Shown in pieces: positions 35,101-41,395 of a stretch of DNA of 64,000 nt. The DNA is taken from positions 1 through 64,000 of the forward strand of contig NZ_AP018265.1 of NCBI RefSeq assembly GCF_002368435.1, in the 5' to 3' direction. The notes beneath the pieces were generated by a model. It saw nothing but the letters and a program-made list of their open reading frames with translations. It was not told the origin of the DNA and searched no databases. This DNA comes from Kalymmatonema gypsitolerans NIES-4073. GTDB lineage: Bacteria; Cyanobacteriota; Cyanobacteriia; Cyanobacteriales; Nostocaceae. The translations under genes and the position numbers were made by a program. Positions within the stretch are counted from its first letter, which is position 1. Each line of letters starts with the position of its first letter.

Positions 35101-38100
35101 GTTGTTGCTTTGCAATAGACTTGAGGGTAAGTCTATTATTTTGCTCGTGGTCGTTGTTTTCCCAATCCCTTGCCTGAATGTGTGTGGCTAGTTCAGCTAT
35201 AGTTGGAAATGCAAACAGGCTACTGAAGCGTAACTCCACCTTTAAAGGATCGCGCAACCGACTGATAATTTGGGTAGCAAGTAAGGAATGTCCGCCCAAT
35301 TCCCAAAAGTTGTCGTGGATGCCGACTAACTCTATTCCCAATACTTCTGCCCAAATTCCTGCTAAAATTTCCTCGATCAGCGTGCGAGGTGCGACAAAAT
35401 CTTCTTTAAACTTCGGCCTCGTTGTACCAGGTGCCGGAAGCGCCCGACGGTCTACTTTCCCCGTCGGTGTCAGCGGTAGGGCATCTAGCAGCACGAAGGA
35501 ATAAGGCACCATGTACTCGGGCAGTTTTTCTTGTAGAAAGCGGAGGAGGAGTGGTATCAGCTTTTGGGAAACTTTCCCCTGTAGCGGTTGATTGGCGTAG
35601 TGACTCCAAGGTTTCAAAGTAACTGTATCTTTCTCGGTAACTACTTGGGCTGGTAATTCGGCTAATTCCTGCTGGGAATGGCGTCGAAAAATGACATTAT
35701 AACTCCCATCCGCACTAGCTTCTAACCAGTTAATTTCGATCTCGAATGGTAACTGTTCACTTAAAGACCATAGTTCTTCTGGATCTATTCCAACTATCGA
35801 TTGTTGTTGTAAAAAAGAGCGCCATTCCCCTACTGTTTCTGGTCCGTCATTACTAGCAAGCCATCTTATCGTTTTAATTTCTGTCTCTAGCCGTGCATTG
35901 GGTATGTGCCGCAATCCAAGTATTTCAGCCGAGGTTGTTTGCAGCAATTCGCGGATAGATGCTTTAGTCCAATTCGGCTGCCAGTCCAACCACTGGATAT
36001 TTTTGGTAGCACAAACCCGTTCTCCTATATGGAGAATTGCATCATAGTGGAATCGCGTTATCTCATTGTGGTACTGACCCCGCTTCAGGTGAATTTTCAC
36101 ATCACCGATTTGCGGTAAATGCTGCTTTAGGGCTATAAAAAAGGCTGGGTCGATGACTAATTTTTCCCCTTGAGCCGTGCGTTGCTGGATGCGTTCTTTG
36201 AGTTGCGATCGCGATACTGAATTAGATGCCCGATTTAGCTCGATCGAGGTGTGATAAGCTGCCAATAGCGGCAAGCTCACCACATCTCCGATAAAAATAA
36301 ACCCGCCATCGCTCACCACATTCACAGCACCTTCTAAAACGCGCAACAGATAGTCGATACTGGGAAATAGCTGGAGAACTCCGTTGAGAACTACCCCATC
36401 GAAGCTTTGGGCTTCGATTCCCCTAAAGTCGTCGGCAGTTCTACAGTCCAGCGTTACCTGCGGTAAGGGTGGCTCCACTTTGTGTAACTGCTGCTGAAGA
36501 TAATCTACTACTGCTTGAGAAAAGTCCGTGGCGAAATATTGGGTGCAATGAGGAGCAATTCGGAACAGCAGCATCCCGGTGCCACAACCGATATCCAGCA
36601 CTCGGCGAGGCTGCAAAGAAAGTAGCAAGTGGGTAGTGTGACCCAACCATTGGCGCATTTCTTCTGCTGGGATAGGCTTGCCTGTATAGCTGCTGTTCCA
36701 ACCGGAAATATTGAAGGTGGGGTCAGCCGCAGGGGTTTCGCTGTAAGTTTCTTCATAAACTGTTTGCCATTGGGAAACCTGTTCGGCTTGCAAGTCCGCT
36801 ACCTGCTCTTGCCAACTTCGGTCTTGGGAATTTTGTACCACGTAAGCTACTAAGCGCTTATCGCCCGGTACATCTTCCCGCGCCACAACTACAGCCTCTC
36901 GCACGGCTGGATGTTGCCCAAGTGTAGCTTCAATTTCGCCTAGTTCGATGCGGAAGCCGCGTATCTTTACCTGATCGTCGCTCCGACCGAGAAACTCAAT
37001 ATTACCATCGCGATTGTAACGGGCTAGGTCACCAGTTTTATACAGACGCGCTTGAAGTGAATCGCTAAAGGGGTCGGGAATAAACCGCTCTTTCGTTAAA
37101 TCGGGTCGATTGAGGTAGCCCCGTGCTAGAGTAATGCCACCAATATACAGTTCCCCAGGAACGCCAACGGGAACTTGCTGCATTTGGGAATCCAGCAGAT
37201 AGATCTGTGTGTTAGCAATGGGGCGACCAATGGGAGGAAGTGCAGGCCAATCGGAGGGTGAACCAGTAAGGGTGAAAGCTGTAACTACATGGCTTTCGGA
37301 TGGTCCATATTGATTGTGTAAAGTACAATTTTGTAGCTTTGTCAACCAGTTGGCAATCTGTCTGGTTATCTGCAACTGTTCGCCTGCGGTGATAATCTCA
37401 CGCAGCGTCGGTACAACTGCTCCCTGAGCATCCGCTACTGACGCCAGTTGTTGAAGGGCTACAAAGGGAAGGAAGAGTCTGTTGATTTCTTGATCGGCGA
37501 GAAAACGCAACAACTCGAAAGCATCGACGCGCACTTGCTCTCTTATTAAGACCAGCGTTCCGCCTGAACACCAAGTGGAGAATATTTCCTGAAAAGAAGC
37601 ATCAAAAATGACAGGAGCGAATTGCAGAGTCCTTGCTCCCACAGGCAGTGTTGAGCTTTCCAGTTGCCAAAAAATTAGATTCGATAAGGGACGGTGACTC
37701 ATTGCCACTCCCTTTGGTCTGCCTGTAGAACCGGAAGTGTAGGTTACGTAGGCTAGGTTATCAAGGTTTACCGCACTAATTGGGTTCTGCTCACTTTGTT
37801 GAGAAATCTCCTCCCATTGCGTGTCCAGGCAGACAATATGCGCTTCGTGGGGAGGAAGAGACTCGACTAACCGCGCTTGGGTTAGCAGCACTGATATTTG
37901 AGTGTCTTCCAGCATGAACGCCAACCGCTCAGTTGGGTAAGTTGGGTCAAGCGGCACATAAGCTCCTCCCGCCTTGAGAATGCCCAACAGCCCCACCACC
38001 ATTTCTAGGGAGCGCTCCATGCAGATACCTACCAACACCTCTGGACCAACGCCCAATGCCTGTAGGTGGTGCGCTAGGAAGTTGGCGCGACTGTTCAACT

Positions 38101-38227
38101 GGCGATAGCTGAGGCTCTCTTGTTCAAACACCACTGCTGGGGCATCAGGCTTTTGCTCTACAACCGCCTCAACTAGCTGATGGATACAGGTTTGGGCGTA
38201 TTCTGTTTTTGTGCTATTCCACTTCAT
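29165..38227 (-). CDS. two-module NRPS: A-MT-T-C-A-T-E-C
   Basis: The order in 3020 residues, with approximate positions, is as follows. A1 spans 10-470 (YTSGSTGRPKG 164; KIRGFRIELGE 422). A methyltransferase is inserted after core A8 (VLDIGCGTG 545). T1 has GGHSL (977). C spans 1047-1480 (HHIVWDG 1184). A2 spans 1494-2020 (YTSGSTGQPKG 1660). T2 has GGDSI (2050). E spans 2109-2560 (HHLAVDG 2235, NFNYLGQ 2462). The terminal C starts at 2600 (HHAITDG 2739). My reading of the A2 specificity residues, D-A-T-K-I-G-E-V-G, resembles Asn/Asp codes; A1 reads D-A-Q-F-I-A-Q-V-V, which I cannot assign. The product would be an N-methylated residue joined to a D-configured second residue. There is no starter C, no thioesterase and no PPTase; the terminal C may release the chain or pass it to a partner. 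Confidence 0.9.
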   Translation of the reverse strand: MKWNSTKTEYAQTCIHQLVEAVVEQKPDAPAVVFEQESLSYRQLNSRANFLAHHLQALGVGPEVLVGICMERSLEMVVGLLGILKAGGAYVPLDPTYPTERLAFMLEDTQISVLLTQARLVESLPPHEAHIVCLDTQWEEISQQSEQNPISAVNLDNLAYVTYTSGSTGRPKGVAMSHRPLSNLIFWQLESSTLPVGARTLQFAPVIFDASFQEIFSTWCSGGTLVLIREQVRVDAFELLRFLADQEINRLFLPFVALQQLASVADAQGAVVPTLREIITAGEQLQITRQIANWLTKLQNCTLHNQYGPSESHVVTAFTLTGSPSDWPALPPIGRPIANTQIYLLDSQMQQVPVGVPGELYIGGITLARGYLNRPDLTKERFIPDPFSDSLQARLYKTGDLARYNRDGNIEFLGRSDDQVKIRGFRIELGEIEATLGQHPAVREAVVVAREDVPGDKRLVAYVVQNSQDRSWQEQVADLQAEQVSQWQTVYEETYSETPAADPTFNISGWNSSYTGKPIPAEEMRQWLGHTTHLLLSLQPRRVLDIGCGTGMLLFRIAPHCTQYFATDFSQAVVDYLQQQLHKVEPPLPQVTLDCRTADDFRGIEAQSFDGVVLNGVLQLFPSIDYLLRVLEGAVNVVSDGGFIFIGDVVSLPLLAAYHTSIELNRASNSVSRSQLKERIQQRTAQGEKLVIDPAFFIALKQHLPQIGDVKIHLKRGQYHNEITRFHYDAILHIGERVCATKNIQWLDWQPNWTKASIRELLQTTSAEILGLRHIPNARLETEIKTIRWLASNDGPETVGEWRSFLQQQSIVGIDPEELWSLSEQLPFEIEINWLEASADGSYNVIFRRHSQQELAELPAQVVTEKDTVTLKPWSHYANQPLQGKVSQKLIPLLLRFLQEKLPEYMVPYSFVLLDALPLTPTGKVDRRALPAPGTTRPKFKEDFVAPRTLIEEILAGIWAEVLGIELVGIHDNFWELGGHSLLATQIISRLRDPLKVELRFSSLFAFPTIAELATHIQARDWENNDHEQNNRLTLKSIAKQQQRYRQENLPLSFAQQQMWLLSQLEPNNPFYSELEALQLKGSLNVVALEQSINKIIQRQSALRTNFVTVDGQPVQVIATSLTLKMSVVDLTDLPSSERAVSAQRLATAQAQQPFDPTTDPLIQATLLKLTDTEYILLLKIHHIVWDGWSMGVFVRELAAFYTCFCNGLSPELPSLPIQYADFAVWQRQWLTKEVLKSQLAYWKQQLEGAPALLELPTDRVRPSIQTYRGAHQRAALSKELTEALMSLSQRQGVTLFMTLLAAFQTLLSRYTGQTDICVGTPHANRDRPELEGLIGFFVNTLVLRTCLSGNPSFEDVLSRVRDVALEAYAHQDLPFEKLVEQLQPERSLSYTPLVQVMLALDVLMPQIQMDGLTVSPLAVETATAKFDLSLGFENTPSGLIGDWEYNTDLFDASTIARMSQHFQTLLEGIVANPQQRISQLPLLTERERHQLLVEWNNTTKDYPSDKCIHQLFEEQVERSLDAVAVVFEGEQLTYQQLNARANRIAHYLQSLGVGPEVLVGICVERSLEMMVGLLGILKAGGAYVPLDPQLPHERLSFMLSDSSVPVLLTTSKLMVRLPENKARVVCLDTDWGIISHYGEENPVSSVGPQNLAYVIYTSGSTGQPKGTLIIHQGLVNYLIWCTQAYAVADGSGAPVHSSIGFDATITSLFSPLLVGKKVVLLPDKQEIEALGAILCSQSQFSLVKITPAHLDLLSFLIPNWSANNQTRAFIIGGEALSGKSVSFWRDKAPSTKLINEYGPTETVVGCCVYEVDAQTNLSGGIPIGRPIANTQLYILDPYLQPVPIGVTGELYIGGAGVARGYLNRPDLTDEKFIPNPFSNQPGSRLYKTGDKARYLSDGNIEYLGRLDNQVKIRGFRIELGEIEAALTSHPVVQQSLIIAREDVPGHKYLVAYIVPGSSDALASSDLRSFLKQKLPDYMIPGVFVYLDALPLTPNGKVDRKALPIPDTARQELQAESAPRTRAEEILAQIWREVFHREILSIHDNFFEVGGDSILSIQIISKANRAGLFLTPKQIFQHQTIAELAAVATTPETLKAEQGLVTGSLPLTPIEHWFFAQNLPNPHHFNQAFLLEVPPTLNPDLLQQALQQLLLHHDALRLRFNQSEDCWQQFNALPDETVPFSRIDLSTLQEGALSQTIESTSDQLQASLNLNSGPLLRVALFHLGTQKPSRLLLVIHHLAVDGVSWRILLEDLQTAYKQLSSGKPIQLPAKTTSFKHWAEKLTEYAFSPAAKKELTYWSNISTPNITHLPVDSRGGANTKASARSVKVSLTSDETRALLQEIHKAYHTQINDILLTALVQVLATWSGSNSILIDLEGHGREEILPDVDLSRTVGWFTTIFPVHLELKATENLPDAIESIKEQLRAIPNRGIGYGVLRYLSGDAEITSQLSSLPQSEVNFNYLGQFDWGMQSDSLIKLASESVGSEHSQLGQRSHLLEINGLVVENQLQLEWTYSENFHTHATIESLAQDFVVSLRTLIAHCLSADAGDYTPDVFDVTIHSSAQPINNDQRQENKVPLPLHLLELPKEISELLPLDTESAYPIAKMQEFMLHHYVNDHQKMGVYHCQQSHDIYDDSLDLNAFKKALEISVQKYPALRTVFITSNGKPAVQVVKKNLRFSINEQDISHLKSEEQSNYIDAVMKQDRENLFDIENSNEPLFRFGIFHQAENKFEFLMSIHHAITDGWGNVEFHNELYEIYSALKKGEEITVVPAANVYKEFVALEKEIIGSLDGSNFWKLHLKDYTYKPLTPLTTSVEQVEAVTEEYKFDSEVIADLRELCRKLGVSPKALFLSTYLDLIGTVMKSNRVCVGVVSNGRTERLSDPFGALGLFWNIVPLCQPITEDKGVQIQNVQQSLIDIEPYVRYPLLEILADQQKPELFFATFNFVNFHNAKNLNTETSLKVNARKSHDKFNFPLNYAVSMSPVEGNVSLSVEYDKMYFSRQEIRSMLQNYIEMVKACFQTC

Positions 38228-38283
38228 CGGTAGTTAACGGCGTTCTACTTAATAGGTCTAAGAGGCTGTTTGTAAACGATTGT

Positions 38284-38345
38284 TAAGGGCTGAATTGAGG
38301 CGCTGGGAGTTGTTTCAACATCAGACGAATCATACTTTCGATGAC
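38284..38345 (-). pseudogene. transposase C-terminal remnant upstream of the NRPS
   Basis: The minus strand reads LGDTVIESMIRLMLKQLPAP and then QFSP and a stop, like the end of a DDE transposase, followed by TTTACAAACAGCCTCTTAG as a likely IS end. It lies between the NRPS start and the diiron oxidase gene. Confidence 0.5.
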
Positions 38346-38433
38346 GGTATCACCGAGTTTTGCGTCCTTTACATTTCTTTAGAAACACCCTTTAAACCCA
38401 AGATTTTTACAGCATGAAAACCTTGTAAAGACT

Positions 38434-39132
38434 TTAAATTTTCAAATGATTTCCTATGGCATTAAAGAAGTTAATCCACCCAGAAAACATTTCTTTAGCC
38501 CCTTGGATAATTTCGTTTTCTTGCTCACTATCGAATTGACAAGATAGCGCGTATTCCACATTTGCCACATGGTCTGGTTCTTGGGTTACATGAATATCTA
38601 CCCAAGGTAATTTTTGGGCTTTGGTACAATTACTAACGGCTTTACCGATACTTGAAACAATCTTTAAATCATAAAACTCTGTGCTATAAAGTCCTCCCAA
38701 AGCCTTAAGATAATTTTGGTTTTTGAGCGGTAAATTATACATCTCAACTAATGAAGTTGTTTCTGGCAAAGGCGGAGTATTGATAATTTCTTTTAGAGCC
38801 AGCCCCGCTTCAGACATTGTTTTTTTATAAATTACTGGGTGGGCTTTTTGGGAATTTCCTTCGCCCAGTTCTTGATATAATATCTTTGAAACAAATGTCT
38901 GAATCTCAATTGATTTTGTACAATAAATCAACCCGGCTAAGAAAGAAGGAAAATTTTCTATAGGATACCAGTACTGGCTCAAGATAAAAGTCACTTGTTC
39001 CTCATTCAGGAAGTCTTGCCTGATTTTCTTGAGCACCTCATGATTCTTTAATTTTTTGCTGAGGTCATGACTAGATAATTGTTCTAAAATTTGAGCGCTA
39101 GACTTGGTTTCTTTGACAGTTACGCTTGTCAT
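38434..39132 (-). CDS. haem-oxygenase-like diiron oxidase (HDO)
   Basis: The 232-residue all-helical protein has the HDO ligand pattern: a Glu and His in QELGEGNSQKAHP, Glu and Asp in STEFYDLK, and His residues in HVTQEPDH. Relatives (UndA, BesC, SznF central domain) use O2 to oxidise, cleave or N-oxygenate amino acids and fatty acids. AGGA precedes the ATG. It lies upstream of the NRPS on the same strand with a transposase remnant between. It may make or tailor an amino-acid building block. Confidence 0.75.
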   Translation of the reverse strand: MTSVTVKETKSSAQILEQLSSHDLSKKLKNHEVLKKIRQDFLNEEQVTFILSQYWYPIENFPSFLAGLIYCTKSIEIQTFVSKILYQELGEGNSQKAHPVIYKKTMSEAGLALKEIINTPPLPETTSLVEMYNLPLKNQNYLKALGGLYSTEFYDLKIVSSIGKAVSNCTKAQKLPWVDIHVTQEPDHVANVEYALSCQFDSEQENEIIQGAKEMFSGWINFFNAIGNHLKI

Positions 39133-39154
39133 AGTTTGGTTCCTAAGAAAACAA

Positions 39155-39341
39155 AGAATTAGTTGGCTAATAGGAAGTTGGCACGAGTATTTAACTACCT
39201 ATAGGTGAGGCTCTCACGTTCAAACACCACTGCAATGGCATTACTGTTTCGCTCCACCTGTGCTTCAAATAGCTGGTGGATACACTTATATTTCTGTTGA
39301 TTACTACTGATTTGGCTGTTTCCTGGTGTATCTACATCCAT
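39155..39341 (-). pseudogene. NRPS adenylation-domain N-terminal remnant
   Basis: From ATG at 39341 it reads MDVDTPGNSQ, then KCIHQLFEAQVERNSNAIAV and VFERESLTYR, then an in-frame TAG, then LNTRANFLL. This is the start of an A domain like those of the intact NRPS. It indicates a lost upstream module or a second NRPS gene, broken at the right part of the island. Confidence 0.75.
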
Positions 39342-39555
39342 AACTTTTAGCTACAAAAGCAACAATCTTACTCCGATAACTGTCGAAAACCTTCCCCCCA
39401 CTTGCTGTTACACATACGAGGAAGCATAGTACACCGTTTCCATATAATTTTTTTCAGATCAAATTTATAAATTTATTTTCTGGCAGATTATTTAAAAGTT
39501 CTTAATCAATCTTGAACATTGACAAATTGTTCTACCTCAAAAAGTGGTTAATTAG

Positions 39556-39840
39556 TAATTGCTGTATCTTTGTCAGTGATCCAAATCATGACGGACAGCG
39601 CAAAGCATCAACGTTGCGATGTTAAACCACTCAAGGACTACATTTAAATTGGGCGCGACTATCAACACGAAAAGCGATCGCCTGAAGAGCAGACGAAGGC
39701 AATTGCACAAAGGGGGAACACACAACAGTCCAGAAGCGCATCCACGCCGGGGTCATTATCGTTGCTTGCTTGGCGTGACCCTGGAGAGCAATTGATTTGG
39801 GTCAGACCAACTTTTGTCAATGGATAGAAAAGGATAATAA
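39556..39840. other. right junction zone of the island
   Basis: TAATTGCTG (39556-39564) is the inverse of CAGCAATTA at the left edge (23571-23579). CTTTGTCAGT just beyond it resembles CTTTGCTCAGT just before the left edge. The rest (to the palindrome at 39841) has an unassigned open stretch ending at 39822 (LLAWRDPGEQLIWVRPTFVNG is its end) and a HIP1 site. 39133-39555 holds only the NRPS remnant and A+T-rich DNA. Confidence 0.4.
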
Positions 39841-39864
39841 CGTTAAGGAAAGATTTCTCAGACG
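39841..39864. repeat. 24-bp phage palindrome, copy 14
   Basis: CGTTAAGGAAA, GA centre, TTTCTCAGACG. It is the first copy on the right side of the island. Confidence 0.85.
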
Positions 39865-39894
39865 ACTGCAGATACGAGAAGTTAAACTCGAACT

Positions 39895-39918
39895 CGTCAA
39901 AGAAATCTTTCCTTATCG
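39895..39918. repeat. 24-bp phage palindrome, copy 15
   Basis: CGTCAAAGAAA, TC centre, TTTCCTTATCG. It ends 2 bases from the stop of the tail hub gene at 39921. Confidence 0.85.
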
Positions 39919-39920
39919 AC

Positions 39921-40940
39921 TCAAAGACTGATGTATCTTAAGTCTAACTGCGTTCGCCAGCCATCTGATTTTCTGATTGTATGTACAGCTTGCTCTATTA
40001 ACCAGAATCCATAATCAGGAAAAAAATCTATCATTTGTACAACATTGCCAACTCTGAGTAAATAGTGACCTTCACAAGAAATCGACATCCTATTCCAATT
40101 TCTGTTACTCTCTTTGATTTGCCCGTAACCTCTGCGACTTGCTGAGTCAAAATTGTTGTAGTAGCCTTCAGACGATAAGTTAATCGTGTTGTTAGTTAAC
40201 GCCCCGTCATCAGCGGTCGCTGTGTACACCCCCGTAGCTGCTGAACCGTTGTTGTTGTAACTCACTTGAACATTTTTGAAATTGCCTGATGTTGTCTTGC
40301 GTGACTGCGGTACTACATCGTTACAGACATCAGATTTTGTGAGGACTCTAGCCGCTGGTTGAGACTCTAAAATACTAATATCTCTGAAAATCAATTGTCC
40401 TAAGTAAAGATTGAAGAAATAGCCATATTTCCTAGCAAGTAATGCAAGCATCTCTGCTCGACTTTCTGCTTTTTCCACTTTAGGGTCAGTCACATTAGTG
40501 CTAGTGCCTGCTATTGCACCTGATATTGTATCTAAATCTGGAAGAGACAAGCCAAATACACTTGATTGTGTTTCTACAATTGCTCTAATACTTGCGTTGG
40601 TGTAACTAATTGGAATTCTATTACCTAGATTGTAGTCAAAAGCGTTCGCTCCTATGGAAAGCAAAGGATAGTCATATCTACGTACAGTATCATCGACTCG
40701 CATTGTGCCTGTGTTGACTAGATTTGCTGCTGGGTCATCAGCATACTTAAACTTGATTTCCAGATAGTCTCCTATAGTGGGTTTAATAGACGCGCTATCA
40801 GCTAAGTCAAACTCAAAATGGCTTGCAGCAGCACCCCAGATTTCTGTATAGCTAAAGTTGCTTATGTGAGCGCCTATGGATACTGTAGCGGTCGCGGCAT
40901 TGATGACAACACTAGAAAAGATTGGTTTTTTAACAGGCAT
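39921..40940 (-). CDS. tail hub/late control protein D-like
   Basis: The 339-residue protein resembles P2 gpD (baseplate hub, VgrG-like fold). The N-terminal domain has FEFDLADSASIKPTIGDYLEIKF and a T-MRVDD strand; the middle has IRAIVETQSSVFGLSL and AEMLALLARKYGYFF, the hub pattern. It starts 2 bases after the gpU-like gene stop, in the P2 order T-U-D, though no LysM protein X is seen between. It is the last late gene before the island. Confidence 0.75.
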   Translation of the reverse strand: MPVKKPIFSSVVINAATATVSIGAHISNFSYTEIWGAAASHFEFDLADSASIKPTIGDYLEIKFKYADDPAANLVNTGTMRVDDTVRRYDYPLLSIGANAFDYNLGNRIPISYTNASIRAIVETQSSVFGLSLPDLDTISGAIAGTSTNVTDPKVEKAESRAEMLALLARKYGYFFNLYLGQLIFRDISILESQPAARVLTKSDVCNDVVPQSRKTTSGNFKNVQVSYNNNGSAATGVYTATADDGALTNNTINLSSEGYYNNFDSASRRGYGQIKESNRNWNRMSISCEGHYLLRVGNVVQMIDFFPDYGFWLIEQAVHTIRKSDGWRTQLDLRYISL

Positions 40941-40942
40941 AC

Positions 40943-41338
40943 TTATACAGGATTAGCTAGAAATGTTACTTTGGCATCTATTTTGATAGGTTTACCTGTA
41001 CCTGCTGTCTGCAAAACAGTCCAGTTTATTTTTTTAACTAAGTAATTGCCCAAATTGACACCGTTGAGTGTTAATGCTTTAGGGGTTGTGCTTCCTATCT
41101 CGGCTCTCAACAAGTCAAGTTTGTCCTTGGCTGAAGTGTTATAACTTAAGCCTGTAAAACCTGAGTCAAATCTTAAAGTCAAAGCAAGTTCATAAAGAGG
41201 GTCACCCAACTTGTGCAAGCGAGGATAGCCACTTATAACTGGCACTTGAATGTATTCGGCGTACTCTTCATATTCAGTATTCATGATTTCTGGAACTAAA
41301 AATGTAATGCTCCCGAATGAACCACTTTGTAACGACAT
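40943..41338 (-). CDS. phage tail protein U-like
   Basis: The 131-residue protein is like P2 gpU: FGSITFLVPEIMNTEYEEYA at the start, GYPRLHKLGDPLYELALTL in the centre and a beta-rich C-terminus with NGVNLGNYLVKKINW. It sits between tape measure and hub, as in P2-like phages, and would help complete the tail. Confidence 0.75.
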   Translation of the reverse strand: MSLQSGSFGSITFLVPEIMNTEYEEYAEYIQVPVISGYPRLHKLGDPLYELALTLRFDSGFTGLSYNTSAKDKLDLLRAEIGSTTPKALTLNGVNLGNYLVKKINWTVLQTAGTGKPIKIDAKVTFLANPV

Positions 41339-41371
41339 AGCTAGAACTGCAATAAGATTTATGCCTTAACT

Positions 41372-41395
41372 CGTTAGAGAAAGATTTCTTTAACT
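41372..41395. repeat. 24-bp phage palindrome, copy 16
   Basis: CGTTAGAGAAA, GA centre, TTTCTTTAACT. It overlaps the tape-measure stop codon (41394). Confidence 0.8.

Noticed and set aside
29165-38227. Plus-strand ORFs opposite the NRPS
   Set aside because: They are shadows of a clear 9-kb coding region with intact domain motifs.
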